NCBI GenBank assembly: GCA_964448135.1
Contig: CAYUVH010000019.1
Coordinates: 62,001-126,000 of the forward strand
Source of the DNA: CAYUVH01 sp964448135
GTDB lineage: Bacteria > Verrucomicrobiota > Verrucomicrobiia > Limisphaerales > UBA8199
Direction: 5' to 3'
DNA: 64,000 nt
The position numbers were made by a program, and so were the translations under genes. The notes beneath the pieces were generated by a model, which made no database searches, was not told where the DNA came from, and saw only the letters and a program-made list of their open reading frames with translations. The first letter of the stretch is position 1. Each line of letters opens with the position of its first letter. This document shows positions 7,161 through 15,783 of this stretch, piece after piece.

Positions 7161-9209
7161 CTACGGCGTCTGCACTTTGAAGAAGTTCGCGGGCAGATTA
7201 TTCGTCACCGTGTAACGATACGAACTACCCGGCACATTGGTCGTCAGCTTCGCGCTGGCGTTCGTGGACCAGGTGCCCTTGATGTTCGTCGCTTGCAGCA
7301 GGTGGAACGTGCTCGCCGCGCCGCTCACCGCGAAATCCATCAGTACCTGTTTGCCCGACAGCACCGGCTTGCTCAGTGAGATCGTCGTGGACGGATTGCT
7401 GATGGCCGTGACTTGCTTTACGGGCCCGTAGGGCAGGGGGAACTCCGTAAACAGAACGGCCGCCGCCGAGATGGAATACGTCGTGGCCAGCGTGGGGGTA
7501 AACGTGAAATTGGTTGAGGCCGTCGTGTTCGTGGCCGACGTTCCCACCTTTAACACGTTCGTCAGAATGATGTTTTCCAGGCACCAGCCAATGATGCTGT
7601 TGGTTTGTGGAAAGTAACTGCCGCCCCCGAAATAATAATTGAAGCGCAGGAGGATTTGCTGGCCGTTGTAGTTGGAAAGGGAAAGCGATTGGAAGCTGAA
7701 GGAAGAATCCACTTGAGCGCCCGTGCCGGTGCGCACCAGGAGATCCTGCCAGTTCACCCCGCCATCCGCGGAGACTTGCACGCGGCCTGACTCGCCGCTC
7801 GCCGACCACCCGAGAAAATTGCTGAAGGAAAGCGAGGAATTGCTCGCGGCCAGAAACGTCCCATTAAACTGCAGCAACTGCGACGACGCGTTGGTATGGC
7901 AAAGATGGAAACATTTTCCCGACCCTACCGGCGGGGTCGCGATCACGGAATAGAGCGGCGACGTCGTGGCCGTGAAATTCGTGAGGCCGTTCGTCGCGTA
8001 ATCCGCCACGCCGCCCGGGCTCATGGTGGTCGTCAGCCATTGGTAGCCAGTGACGTTGGTATTGGCGGACGGAGTGCACGTGTAGGAATTCGGAGTATTG
8101 ACGAAAGGATTGGCGGGGCCGCTCACCGCCGTGGCCACATAACCGGTCCCCGGCACCTGCGGATCGAACAAGGTGACATTGTAGGAGAGCGCAATCTTGC
8201 TGCCACCGGTGATGGTGATGTTCGTGACCGTGACGCTGTAAACCGTGTCGGTCCCTCCAAATGGGAACGTGGTCGCGTTCGTCCACGCCAGGCCCATCGG
8301 AACCCAGACCAACGTGTTTTCTCCATACCCCGTGAGGTAGGGCTGCAGGCTCACCGAAATACTCACCCCGTTACTCTTCATCGAGACGCTGGCCGTGCTA
8401 AGGTCGGCGTTCGAAAGCGCAAACGACCATTGGGGATAGACCAGTTGGTAAGGCACGTAGCCGGAGGGCGGCCACGAAACGTACGGCTTGCGAGTGGCCG
8501 GGCGCGGTCCGCCGAAGTTTGCGTCCCATGCCCACAGGGCGTTGGCCGCCAGATAGGGGCTTTGCGTCGGGACGTCGCCGGTCGCCAGCACCTGGCTTTG
8601 CGGATACAAGACCCAGCGGCGATGGCCGACTTCGTAATTGTTCGGACCGTAATCCCAGACATAGCCCGTCATGGCGTCCGCGCCGTTGTAACCCAGTGCC
8701 AGATTAGAATGCGCCGCGGCATTCGTGCCGGACACGGTGAAGCAGCTCCACGTGTTGGAAATCAGCGTGTGCTGAAGTTTGTTGTTCCGCGACATCATGA
8801 GCGCGGCAGCCTGGTCCTGGGTTCCCTCCGCAGCGTCGAAGGTGAGGTTCGCCGGCACACCGGCCATCGCGCGCAACCAGTTGAGGCGGCGCAACACCGC
8901 GTTCTGAAACGCGGTCGCATTCGTGCCGGGGACGCAACTGGCCGTCACCGCCGAGGAATTGATCGCCACGTTATCCGAGGAAGGGTAGACCGCATTGTAG
9001 AACTGCCGCACGTCCTCCCGCGAATCCGCATTTACGCCGAAGCCGCCCGTCAGATCCAGCTTCCGCGGTCCTTTGCCCGGCAAGCCCGATACATCCGTGG
9101 GTGCCACTGGCGCTTCGCCCAATTCAATTTGCGCCATGGCGGGCGCGGCAATGATCAAGGCCGCGGCGACAGACAGCGCGCGGGTAACACCGGGGAACCA
9201 ATCTTTCAT
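7161..9209 (-). CDS. Secreted CAP (SCP/allergen V5-like) domain protein with beta-sandwich C-terminus
   Basis: The 682-residue protein has a signal peptide (MKDWFPGVTRALSVAAALIIAAPAMA). A CAP-superfamily domain follows (~60-200): LRRLNWLRAMAGVPANLTFD, QAAALMMSRNNKLQHT, the late motif NNYEVGHRRWVLYP. CAP domains are extracellular and bind lipids or act in cell-cell contexts; catalysis is rarely shown. Residues ~200-600 are Thr/Asn/Ser-rich Ig-like or beta-sandwich units (VSVDGGVNWQDLLVRTGTG-type block). The end, LSKPVLSGKQVLMDFAVSGAAS...ATNIKGTW...NFFKVQTP, is the domain commonly found at the end of verrucomicrobial surface proteins. The ATG at 9209 is chosen because it opens the signal peptide; a TTG five codons upstream is less likely. 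It stands alone, convergent with the DUF4178 gene. Confidence 0.85.
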   Translation of the reverse strand: MKDWFPGVTRALSVAAALIIAAPAMAQIELGEAPVAPTDVSGLPGKGPRKLDLTGGFGVNADSREDVRQFYNAVYPSSDNVAINSSAVTASCVPGTNATAFQNAVLRRLNWLRAMAGVPANLTFDAAEGTQDQAAALMMSRNNKLQHTLISNTWSCFTVSGTNAAAHSNLALGYNGADAMTGYVWDYGPNNYEVGHRRWVLYPQSQVLATGDVPTQSPYLAANALWAWDANFGGPRPATRKPYVSWPPSGYVPYQLVYPQWSFALSNADLSTASVSMKSNGVSISVSLQPYLTGYGENTLVWVPMGLAWTNATTFPFGGTDTVYSVTVTNITITGGSKIALSYNVTLFDPQVPGTGYVATAVSGPANPFVNTPNSYTCTPSANTNVTGYQWLTTTMSPGGVADYATNGLTNFTATTSPLYSVIATPPVGSGKCFHLCHTNASSQLLQFNGTFLAASNSSLSFSNFLGWSASGESGRVQVSADGGVNWQDLLVRTGTGAQVDSSFSFQSLSLSNYNGQQILLRFNYYFGGGSYFPQTNSIIGWCLENIILTNVLKVGTSATNTTASTNFTFTPTLATTYSISAAAVLFTEFPLPYGPVKQVTAISNPSTTISLSKPVLSGKQVLMDFAVSGAASTFHLLQATNIKGTWSTNASAKLTTNVPGSSYRYTVTNNLPANFFKVQTP

Positions 9210-9383
9210 CAAATGCACTTTCAAGCGTTTTTAGTAACCGGGTGCCAGGCAGGACGGACACCCGTCGCTTTGCACAACAATTCTAAGAATTATAGCACGC
9301 TCCGGGCCAGTTTTTGCCTCCTTTAGGCCCTCAAAATCCCCGGGAAATTCCTAGTTTCCGTCGCGGCCAAGCGTCCCGCCTGC

Positions 9384-9410
9384 CGTAGAGCCGGGCATCC
9401 TGCCCGGCGG
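9384..9410. repeat. GTAG-led hairpin repeat (copy 1)
   Basis: GTAGA is followed by the perfect 8-bp stem GCCGGGCA / TGCCCGGC with loop TCC. It lies between the stop of the SLC5 gene and the start of the CAP gene, both on the minus strand. No T-tract follows on either strand, so it is not a classical terminator. It shares leader and loop with the hairpins near 12666 and 60899. Confidence 0.65.
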
Positions 9411-9459
9411 AAAAACGCTCGATTGCAAACCGCCCTTTCTCCCACCCAGACTCCCTCGC

Positions 9460-11025
9460 CTATGCGCTCTTTTCCGTCGCCTTCCTCACCGCCCAAGCCG
9501 TGCCCAGCGTGATGACCACGCCAATCAAGGTGTACCACGGCCAGAAGATTTCGAACTTCATCCAGTCCGGATAGGCATCATTGCCTTTGACGAGTTTCGG
9601 CACGAATTGAATCACCGTCATCACCACGAGCGAAGTAAACATTCCCGTCACCACCGGCAGTGCCCGGCCCTGTTTCCAAAACACCGCGAGCAATAACCCA
9701 CCCAGCAACGCTCCGCCCGTGAGCCCGCGCAAAGCAAAGGCCGCATCCAGCACGAACGGCACATCCCGGCTCAGGTAAGCAATGCCCGTGAGCGCCACCG
9801 CCCACCCGATCGTCGAAATCTTGCTGAACTTCAGATAGAACACCTCGCTCCGATCTTTGATCGCGTGCTTCACGAAATCCATCGTCGAGACCGAAGACAG
9901 CGACGTCAGCGCCGAACTCACCGACGACATCGCCGCCGACAAAATCGCCACAATCAAAAACCCGCGCAGCAGGTGCGGCACCTCGCTCATCATGAAAATT
10001 GGAAACACAAAATCATTGGCCTTGATGCCCGACCCGGGTTTGGGCTCGGGCAGCGGAATCTGGAATGCGTGGGATTGATAGAAAGCCCACAGCATCACCC
10101 CGGTCAGCAGAAAGATCAGGAACAGCGGCAGGATTACCACTGCGCTCAAGACGAGCGCCTTTCGGCCGTCTTTCACGGATTTGCACGCCAGCACGCGTTG
10201 CACGATGAGTTGTTCCGCGCCGTGCGTGGACATCACCAGCACCGTACCGCCGAGAACGCCCATCCAGATATTATAGGGCGCGCCGAGCAGAAACTTGATC
10301 CAGCTCACGCCGGGCGGTGGTGCGATCGAGAGCCAGTGCAGTTTGCCGGCGTCGGATGCCTTCGCAAACAGCGCGCTCGCGCCTCCCTCCATCAGGCTGG
10401 GGATGTAGCACAGCGCAAACACGCCGCCCAACAGGAACAGCACAAACTGCACGGCATCCGTCCAGATCACGGCCTTCACCCCGCCGATGTAGGTATATAC
10501 CAGCGACAACACGACAAAGATGAAGATGGACCCAAGAATCGGCTGCCCCGTCCCCATGCCCGCGATCTTTTCTCCCAGAATCAACTGCACCGGGATGCTC
10601 GCCACATACACGCGCACACCCGCCGCCAGCGTCTCGCTGATCAGAAAGAACCCCCCCGCCGTCTTCCGCCCGGCCGCGCCAAACGTGTTCGCGAAAAGCT
10701 GGTATGGCGAATAAATCTCCCCCTTGAAATAATGCGGCACCATCACCACCGCGAGAATGATCCGCGCGATCACGTAGCCGATGATCATCTGCAGGAACGC
10801 GATGTTTCCTCCGTACGCCGTCGCCGGCACGCCGATGATGGTCAGCGCGCTCGTCTCCGCCGCCACGATGGACATGCCAATTCCCCACCATGGTATGTTT
10901 CGGCTGCCGAGAAAATAATCGCGCGTGTTTTGCTGGTCCTTCCCGAACCACACGCCCAGCCCGATAATTCCCAGCAAATAGAACAGTATGACTGCCCAGT
11001 CGCCCGCGCTGAAAAAGCCGTTCAT
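9460..11025 (-). CDS. Sodium:solute symporter of the SLC5/SSS family
   Basis: The 521-residue protein has about 13 membrane helices and the SSS signature blocks: DYFLGSRNIPWWGIGMSIVAAETSALTIIGVPA (~36-69, around TM1-TM2), GVRVYVASIPVQLI, TYIGGVKAVIWTDAVQFVLFLLG (~180-202), and STHGAEQLIVQRVLACKSVKDGRKAL (~262-287). These proteins import sugars, nucleosides, amino acids, or sialic and organic acids with sodium. The substrate cannot be fixed from sequence, but relatives in Verrucomicrobia commonly sit with sugar- or sialic-acid-catabolic genes. The length matches the family. It starts with ATG at 11025, 100 bp downstream of the cupin gene on the same strand, so the ADH-cupin-symporter order may be one transcription unit. 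Confidence 0.93.
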   Translation of the reverse strand: MNGFFSAGDWAVILFYLLGIIGLGVWFGKDQQNTRDYFLGSRNIPWWGIGMSIVAAETSALTIIGVPATAYGGNIAFLQMIIGYVIARIILAVVMVPHYFKGEIYSPYQLFANTFGAAGRKTAGGFFLISETLAAGVRVYVASIPVQLILGEKIAGMGTGQPILGSIFIFVVLSLVYTYIGGVKAVIWTDAVQFVLFLLGGVFALCYIPSLMEGGASALFAKASDAGKLHWLSIAPPPGVSWIKFLLGAPYNIWMGVLGGTVLVMSTHGAEQLIVQRVLACKSVKDGRKALVLSAVVILPLFLIFLLTGVMLWAFYQSHAFQIPLPEPKPGSGIKANDFVFPIFMMSEVPHLLRGFLIVAILSAAMSSVSSALTSLSSVSTMDFVKHAIKDRSEVFYLKFSKISTIGWAVALTGIAYLSRDVPFVLDAAFALRGLTGGALLGGLLLAVFWKQGRALPVVTGMFTSLVVMTVIQFVPKLVKGNDAYPDWMKFEIFWPWYTLIGVVITLGTAWAVRKATEKSA

Positions 11026-11125
11026 CGGTTTTAAGAGCCGCCATTACGCGCTAACTCCCGCCCGAATTTCCAGCCAAATCGCGAGCGGCAGGGATTTTCC
11101 TCCGCTCAAACCAGCGCCGATCCCA

Positions 11126-11530
11126 TCACGTCACCGTTGCGCGATACTGCTCTTCACTCACTTCCTCCATCCACTCCACCACTTTCCCATCGAGGTTCTC
11201 CACAATCGCAATATGCGTCATCGCCTCGTCCGGCGCTGCGCCGTGCCAGTGCTTTTCCCCCGGTGAAATCCACACCACGTCGCCCGGCCGGATTTCCTCG
11301 ACCGGTCCGCCCCAGCGTTGCGCCCGTCCGCGCCCCGCCGTGACAATCAATGTCTGCCCCAGCGGATGCGAATGCCACACCGTGCGCGCGCCGGCGGGGA
11401 AGGTCACATTCACGCCGAATCCCCGCGCGGGCGGACGATGGTTGAACAATATCTCGATGTGCGCGCCGCCGGTGAAATATTCCGGCTCCGCCGGGCGGAT
11501 CGGGCGCACGTTGCTGCGTTGGATGTCCAT
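11126..11530 (-). CDS. Small cupin-domain protein
   Basis: The 134-residue single-domain cupin has both cupin motifs: VWHSHPLGQTLIVTAGRGRAQRWGGPVEEIRPGDVVWISPGEKHWHGAAPDEAMTHIAI contains the metal ligands of motif 1 (H..H...E-like positions, here His52 and His54 with Gln58 where Glu is common) and motif 2 (PGEKHWHG, His93/His95). This close arrangement is the 'cupin domain, carboxymuconolactone-decarboxylase-associated' type often called quercetin-dioxygenase-like. It probably binds a divalent metal. It may be an isomerase, a dioxygenase or a simple binding protein. It is 27 bp downstream of the alcohol dehydrogenase gene on the same strand, a pairing often seen in oxidoreductase operons. Confidence 0.85.
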   Translation of the reverse strand: MDIQRSNVRPIRPAEPEYFTGGAHIEILFNHRPPARGFGVNVTFPAGARTVWHSHPLGQTLIVTAGRGRAQRWGGPVEEIRPGDVVWISPGEKHWHGAAPDEAMTHIAIVENLDGKVVEWMEEVSEEQYRATVT

Positions 11531-11557
11531 TTGTGTTCTCAGTGTCCTGATTCTGCT

Positions 11558-12613
11558 TCAAGCCTTGAGCGATGCCATATCAATCACGAACCGGTATCGC
11601 ACGTCCTGTTTTAGCAACCGGTCCCACGCCTCGTTGATCTTCTGTATTGGAATGATTTCGATGTCGCAGCCGATTTTATTCTTCGCGCAGAAATCCAGCA
11701 TCTCCTGCGTCTCGGCAATTCCCCCGATCCCGGATCCGGCAAAACGCCGGCGCGGCAGCAGCAGGTCGAACGCATTCACGGGCAGCGGATGCTCGGGCGC
11801 GCCGACCAGCGTCAACGTGCCGTCCAGCTTCAACAACTTCAGATACGCATTGATATCGTGCTGCGCCGAAACCGCATCGAGAATGAAATTGAAACTCGAT
11901 TCATGCTTCTTCATCGCGTTGGCGTCCTTCGACACCACCACTTCATGCGCGCCGAGCCGCAGCCCGTCGGCCGTTTTGTTCGGCGACGTCGTGAACAACA
12001 CCACATGCGCTCCGAACGCTCGCGCAAACTTCACGCCCATGTGCCCGAGCCCGCCAAGCCCCACGATACCCACCTTCTGTCCCGGTCCGACCTTCCAATG
12101 CCGCAGCGGCGAGTACGTCGTGATCCCCGCACAGAGTAGGGGAGCGGTCGCCGCCAAATCCATCCCCTGCGGCACACGCAGCACGAACGCCTCGTCCACC
12201 ACGATGCTCGTCGAATATCCGCCGAGCGTCTTGCCGCCGAGAAACTTGTCATCCCCATTGTAAGTCCACGTGGGAAATTGCGTGCAGTATTGTTCCAGCC
12301 CCGCCCGGCAGCTTGAACACTGCCGGCACGAATCCACCATGCACCCCACCGCGCTCAAATCGCCCACCTTGAACTTCGTCACCTTCGGCCCGACCCGCGT
12401 CACCTTGCCGACAATCTCATGCCCCGGTACGCACGGATAAACAGTGTTATGCCATTCATCGCGGGCCTGGTGCAAATCCGAGTGGCAGACCCCGCAAAAC
12501 AGGATCGCCATCTCCACGTCCATTGCCCCCGGCTCCCGACGGTTGATATCCAGCGGAGCCAGGGCCGAACTCGCGGACTTCGCCGCGTAAGCGTGTGCTT
12601 TGGTCGTCGTCAT
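11558..12613 (-). CDS. Zinc-dependent NADP-type alcohol dehydrogenase (YahK/cinnamyl-alcohol-dehydrogenase-like)
   Basis: The 351-residue medium-chain dehydrogenase reduces aldehydes or oxidises alcohols with NAD(P). The catalytic zinc site is visible in CGVCHSDLHQARDEW (Cys40-His43) and PGHEIVGKV (His64-Glu65). The structural zinc site is SCRQCSSCRAGLEQYC, with four Cys residues near 95-109. The Rossmann loop is GIVGLGGLGHMGVKFARAFGAHV (~175-197), the GxGGxG pattern of the YahK/CAD subgroup, which prefers NADP. The final block SGIGGIAETQEMLDFCAKN is also subgroup-specific. Its full length and start (MTTTKAHAYAAKSA) match relatives. It is probably a broad-range aldehyde reductase. First gene of a possible minus-strand unit with the cupin and the symporter. 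Confidence 0.95.
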   Translation of the reverse strand: MTTTKAHAYAAKSASSALAPLDINRREPGAMDVEMAILFCGVCHSDLHQARDEWHNTVYPCVPGHEIVGKVTRVGPKVTKFKVGDLSAVGCMVDSCRQCSSCRAGLEQYCTQFPTWTYNGDDKFLGGKTLGGYSTSIVVDEAFVLRVPQGMDLAATAPLLCAGITTYSPLRHWKVGPGQKVGIVGLGGLGHMGVKFARAFGAHVVLFTTSPNKTADGLRLGAHEVVVSKDANAMKKHESSFNFILDAVSAQHDINAYLKLLKLDGTLTLVGAPEHPLPVNAFDLLLPRRRFAGSGIGGIAETQEMLDFCAKNKIGCDIEIIPIQKINEAWDRLLKQDVRYRFVIDMASLKA

Positions 12614-12665
12614 CTTCGCACAATAACCCCGAACGCAAACTTGTCACGAGCGATCCCGCAAACTC

Positions 12666-12719
12666 GTAGCGCAGCCCCGAAAGCTTTCGGGGCTGCGAGT
12701 TCAACGGGCGTCCCGCCCG
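12666..12719. repeat. GTAG-led hairpin repeat (copy 2) with a perfect 26-bp palindrome
   Basis: GTAGC leads into a perfect palindrome at 12671-12696: the half GCAGCCCCGAAAG is followed directly by its reverse complement. A second hairpin, GGGCG-TCC-CGCCC, lies at 12706-12718 with the same TCC loop as the copies at 9398 and 60911. It lies between the divergent alcohol dehydrogenase and thiC genes. Confidence 0.65.
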
Positions 12720-12832
12720 CTGAGACTTACGACGTTGTGCATGGCTTGGCGGTTCATTCCGTTGTCTTCGTTCAAAATTCAAATATCAAATTTGGGATTG
12801 TGAACTTACCCGCAAAAGCTTCCGCTCGTCTT

Positions 12833-12925
12833 GAGGGCCAAAGGCCCGTCCCATACCAGCCTGGGCCAACGGCCCAGGACACGTGCCCGAAGAATAATTC
12901 CAAAGGGCTGAAGGCCCGCCCCATA
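12833..12925. repeat. Modular GGGCC hairpin repeat, copy 1
   Basis: Order of modules: GAGGGCCAAAGGCCCG, then TCCCATACCAGC, then the 8-bp stem CCTGGGCC-AAC-GGCCCAGG, a ~30-nt spacer, then AGGGCTGAAGGCCCG and CCCCAT. Copies 2 (17566) and 3 (60999) keep this order. Confidence 0.8.
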
Positions 12926-13054
12926 AACTCCTATTTCCATCTAATCGATTTTTCTCACGCGCATCATTTGAAAATCACCCCGGATGCACTACACTCCCTT
13001 CAGGATGGTTGCCCGATTTTGGCACATAATGGCACTGTAGAGGATACTAAATGT

Positions 13055-13083
13055 TTCACTTGGACAGCCCTTGTCCAGGTGCC
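13055..13083. repeat. 29-bp imperfect palindrome, copy 1 (second copy at 63033)
   Basis: TTCACTTGGAC-AGCCCTT-GTCCAGGTGCC: arms CACTTGGAC and GTCCAGGTG pair with one G-T wobble. The copy at 63033 differs at four positions. Each lies in an intergenic region upstream of a plus-strand gene. Confidence 0.6.
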
Positions 13084-13210
13084 TCCATTAATTTCGCTCC
13101 GTGGATAATGGTAATATGAAATCCCGGTCGCGGTCTAACCAGCATCAAATCTCGAATCCGAATTCATCCCAGATCTTCCGCCTTCGCCCTGTTCTCGTGC
13201 GCTGGTCCCC

Positions 13211-13260
13211 CGATCCGGGTAAATCCGGCCTGATCCGGGTAAATCCGGGTAAATCCGGCC
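13211..13260 (+). repeat. Short tandem array based on GATCCGGGTAAATCCGG
   Basis: Units read GATCCGGGTAAATCCGGCCT, GATCCGGGTAAATCCGGGTA, AATCCGGCC, a 10-20 bp period. It ends at a short poly-A run. No protein explanation. Confidence 0.7.
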
Positions 13261-13389
13261 AAAAAAAATACGGAACCTAAACCTGCAACCTGCCCACCCC
13301 GAGGGCCTTTACCCGGGGCAACTTTTAACCTTTTAACCTCAACCGCCCTTCCTTGACGCCAACCCCGCCCGGTCGCATATTTAACCCCA

Positions 13390-13500
13390 TTCGGGGAGCC
13401 GACCGGCGCCGGGCAGTTTCCGGCGCGAAGGCTGAGAGGGCAACGCGGGAGCGCTGCCGACCCACGAACCTGATCCAGGTAATGCTGGCGTAGGAAATCT
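13390..13500 (+). ncRNA. TPP riboswitch (THI element) upstream of thiC
   Basis: All conserved blocks are present in order: the 5' TTCGGGGAGCC, a variable P3 hairpin (CGCCGGGCAGTTTCCGGCG), GGCTGAGAGGG, the P4 arm, GACCCACGAACCTGATCCAGGTAATGCTGG and CGTAGGAA. It binds thiamin diphosphate and would lower expression of thiC when the cofactor is plentiful. About 55 nt separate the element from the thiC ATG, room for an anti-Shine-Dalgarno switch, which I could not define. Confidence 0.95.
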
Positions 13501-13554
13501 GTCGGTGTTCCGCCTTCCTCCTCCAGCCCTGGTGCCCGCAACCCGATACTGATT

Positions 13555-15534
13555 ATGATCGCAAGCAAAGACTCGTTCGAACCCAGCAGCGGCGACCAAC
13601 TCCCCGCCAGCAAGAAGGTCCTCATCCCGGGCACCTTCCACCCCGATGTCCGCGTCCCCATGCGCGAGATCGCCGTCAGCGACACGAAGTCTTACACCGG
13701 CGCCACCACGCCGAACGCCCCCGTCCGCGTCTATGATTGCTCCGGCCCGTGGGGCGATCCCAATTTCACCGGCAAGGTCGAGGAAGGCCTGCCCGCCCTC
13801 CGCCGCGAATGGATCCTCAAACGCGGCGACGTCGAGGAACACGCCGGCCGCGAGGTCAAGCCCATGGACAACGGCTACCTCTCCGGCAAGCACGCCGAGT
13901 TCGCCAGCAAAGCCGAGCGCAATCGCCTCATCGAATTCCCCGGCCTCACCAGCGAGCGCCGCCGCCCGCTCCGCGCCAGCAAAGGCCACCCCGTCACCCA
14001 GTATTGGTACGCGAAGCAGGGCATCATCACCCCCGAGATGGAATTCATCGCCATCCGCGAAAACCTCGGCCGCGCCAAAATCGCCGACCTTGCCAAAGAC
14101 AACACCCGCAACGATTTGGAAAAGCAACACGCCGGCAGTTCCCAACTCTCAACCCTCAACCCTCAACTCTCAACCACGCCCGGCATCTTCCGCCGCTTCC
14201 CCCAACGCATCCCCGCCGAGATCACGCCCGAATTCGTCCGCGCCGAAGTCGCCGCCGGTCGCGCGATCATCCCGGCCAACGTCAATCATCCCGAGTCCGA
14301 GCCCATGATCATCGGCCGGAACTTCCTCGTGAAGATCAACGCCAACATCGGCAACAGCGCCGTGGCTTCCAGCATCGAGGAGGAAGTCGAAAAAATGCGC
14401 TGGGCCACGAAGTGGGGCGCGGACACTGTGATGGACCTTTCCACCGGCAAGAACATCCACGCCACGCGCGAATGGATCCTGCGCAATTCGCCCGTGCCCA
14501 TCGGCACCGTGCCGATTTACCAGGCGCTTGAAAAAGTCGGCGGCAAGGCCGAGGAACTCACCTGGGAGATTTACCGCGACACCCTCATCGAGCAGGCCGA
14601 GCAGGGCGTGGATTATTTCACCGTGCACGCCGGCGTCCTCCTGCGCTTCATCCCCCTCACCGCGCGCCGCATGACCGGCATCGTCAGCCGCGGCGGCAGC
14701 ATCATGGCCAAATGGTGCCTCGCCCATCACCAGGAAAGCTTCCTCTACACCCACTGGGACGACATCTGCGACATCATGGCCGCCTACGACGTCAGCTTCA
14801 GCATTGGCGACGGCCTCCGCCCCGGCAGCATCGCCGACGCCAACGACGAAGCCCAATTCGGCGAACTCAAAGTCCAGGGCGAACTCACCACCCGCGCCTG
14901 GGCCAAAGGCGTGCAAGTCATGAACGAAGGCCCCGGCCACGTCCCCATGCACATGATCGAGGAAAACATGGCCAAGCAACTCGAATGGTGCCACGAAGCC
15001 CCGTTCTACACCCTCGGCCCCCTCACCACCGACATCGCCCCCGGCTACGACCACCTCACCAGCGGCATCGGCGCCGCCATGATCGGCTGGTACGGCTGCG
15101 CCATGCTCTGCTACGTCACCCCGAAGGAACACCTTGGCCTCCCGAACAAAAAAGACGTCAAAGACGGCGTCATCGCCTACAAAATCGCCGCCCACGCCGC
15201 CGACCTCGCCAAAGGCCACCCCGGCGCCCAATACCGCGACAACGCCCTCTCAAAGGCGAGGTTTGAGTTTAGGTGGGAGGATCAGTTCAACCTCTCCCTC
15301 GACCCCGTCACTGCCCGCGAATTCCACGACGAAACGCTTCCCCAGGATGGAGCGAAAACCGCTCACTTCTGCTCCATGTGCGGCCCGCACTTCTGTTCCA
15401 TGAAGATCACCGAAGACGTTCGCAAATACGCCGAAGAGCAGGGTATCGCTGAGGAAGAAGCCTTGAAAAAGGGAATGGAAGCGAAAGCGAAGGAATTTGT
15501 GGAGAAGGGCGCGGAGGTTTACAGTCCGGCTTAA
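13555..15534 (+). CDS. thiC: Phosphomethylpyrimidine synthase ThiC
   Basis: Radical-SAM enzyme that rearranges aminoimidazole ribotide to hydroxymethylpyrimidine phosphate in thiamin synthesis. The 659-residue protein has the long N-terminal ThiC-associated domain (SKDSFEP...IPGTFHPDVRVPMREIAVSDT), the TIM-barrel core (VNHPESEPMIIGRNFLVKINANIGNSAVASSIEEEVEKM; VDYFTVHAG; SRGGSIMAKWCL; SIGDGLRPGSIADANDEAQ; NEGPGHVPMHMIEENM) and the C-terminal [4Fe-4S] site CSMCGPHFC (Cys606, 609, 614). It is the only thi gene in the window. A preceding TPP riboswitch controls it. One oddity is a low-complexity SSQLSTLNPQLSTTP insert at about residues 195-210, encoded by a CTCAAC repeat, in a segment where relatives vary in length. 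Confidence 0.98.
   Translation: MIASKDSFEPSSGDQLPASKKVLIPGTFHPDVRVPMREIAVSDTKSYTGATTPNAPVRVYDCSGPWGDPNFTGKVEEGLPALRREWILKRGDVEEHAGREVKPMDNGYLSGKHAEFASKAERNRLIEFPGLTSERRRPLRASKGHPVTQYWYAKQGIITPEMEFIAIRENLGRAKIADLAKDNTRNDLEKQHAGSSQLSTLNPQLSTTPGIFRRFPQRIPAEITPEFVRAEVAAGRAIIPANVNHPESEPMIIGRNFLVKINANIGNSAVASSIEEEVEKMRWATKWGADTVMDLSTGKNIHATREWILRNSPVPIGTVPIYQALEKVGGKAEELTWEIYRDTLIEQAEQGVDYFTVHAGVLLRFIPLTARRMTGIVSRGGSIMAKWCLAHHQESFLYTHWDDICDIMAAYDVSFSIGDGLRPGSIADANDEAQFGELKVQGELTTRAWAKGVQVMNEGPGHVPMHMIEENMAKQLEWCHEAPFYTLGPLTTDIAPGYDHLTSGIGAAMIGWYGCAMLCYVTPKEHLGLPNKKDVKDGVIAYKIAAHAADLAKGHPGAQYRDNALSKARFEFRWEDQFNLSLDPVTAREFHDETLPQDGAKTAHFCSMCGPHFCSMKITEDVRKYAEEQGIAEEEALKKGMEAKAKEFVEKGAEVYSPA
14141..14178 (+). 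repeat. CTCAACC repeat inserted in frame within thiC
   Basis: Units CCCAACTCT-CAACCCTCAAC-CCTCAACTCT-CAACCAC encode SQLSTLNPQLSTT. The repeat keeps the reading frame and its composition differs from the flanking codons, which are strongly GC-biased. Confidence 0.75.
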
Positions 15535-15552
15535 CTTTGCTACCCGTTTTAC

Positions 15553-15783
15553 ATGATTCAGCCGGAGCAATTGGTTGAAGCGGAATGGGCCGAGTGGTAT
15601 CGGCTCACGCCGGTGCAACGCTGGCTGGAAAGCGAGAAACTCTGGCAGACTTATCTCGCCCTCGGAGGCTCACTTGATCCCGAACCCGATACGCAAAGTC
15701 CTTTCTTCGATGCGTGCGCACCGCGTCCGCGCTCTGCTCATGGGCGGACAGGCGTGCGTGTTCTACGGCGCGGCCGAGTTTAG
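15553..15783 (+). CDS. Small conserved protein partnered with a nucleotidyltransferase
   Basis: The 76-residue acidic-then-basic protein reads MIQPEQLVEAEWAEWYRLTPVQRWLESEKLWQTYLALGGSLDPEPDTQSPFFD, ending in RTGVRVLRRGRV. The block 'R(w)..seklW..yl.LGGsLdPePDsQSPF' followed by 'hGrpGvRviRR' is a pattern I recall from small proteins encoded directly before, and overlapping, nucleotidyltransferase-like genes in many bacteria. This resembles a toxin-antitoxin arrangement, but a role is not proven. It begins 18 bp after thiC. The last 110 bases overlap the next gene in another frame, so the two are translated from one message. Confidence 0.7.
   Translation: MIQPEQLVEAEWAEWYRLTPVQRWLESEKLWQTYLALGGSLDPEPDTQSPFFDACAPRPRSAHGRTGVRVLRRGRV

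Larger units (their letters stand above)
12614..13389. other. Repeat-rich intergenic region upstream of the thiC riboswitch
   Basis: No credible gene is seen in this ~780 bp. It holds a GTAG-led hairpin (12666-12719), a modular GGGCC repeat (12833-12925), a 29-bp imperfect palindrome (13055-13083) that recurs at 63033, and a short GATCCGGGTAAATCCGG array (13211-13260). A poly-A tract at about 13261-13269 follows the array. Open frames across it are short and lack family resemblance. Confidence 0.75.

Noticed and set aside
7896..9326. 476-codon plus-strand open frame
   Set aside because: Shadow of the CAP-domain gene; Arg/His-rich with no fold.
9865..11034. 389-codon plus-strand open frame
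   Set aside because: Shadow of the SLC5 gene, His/Arg/Gln-rich.
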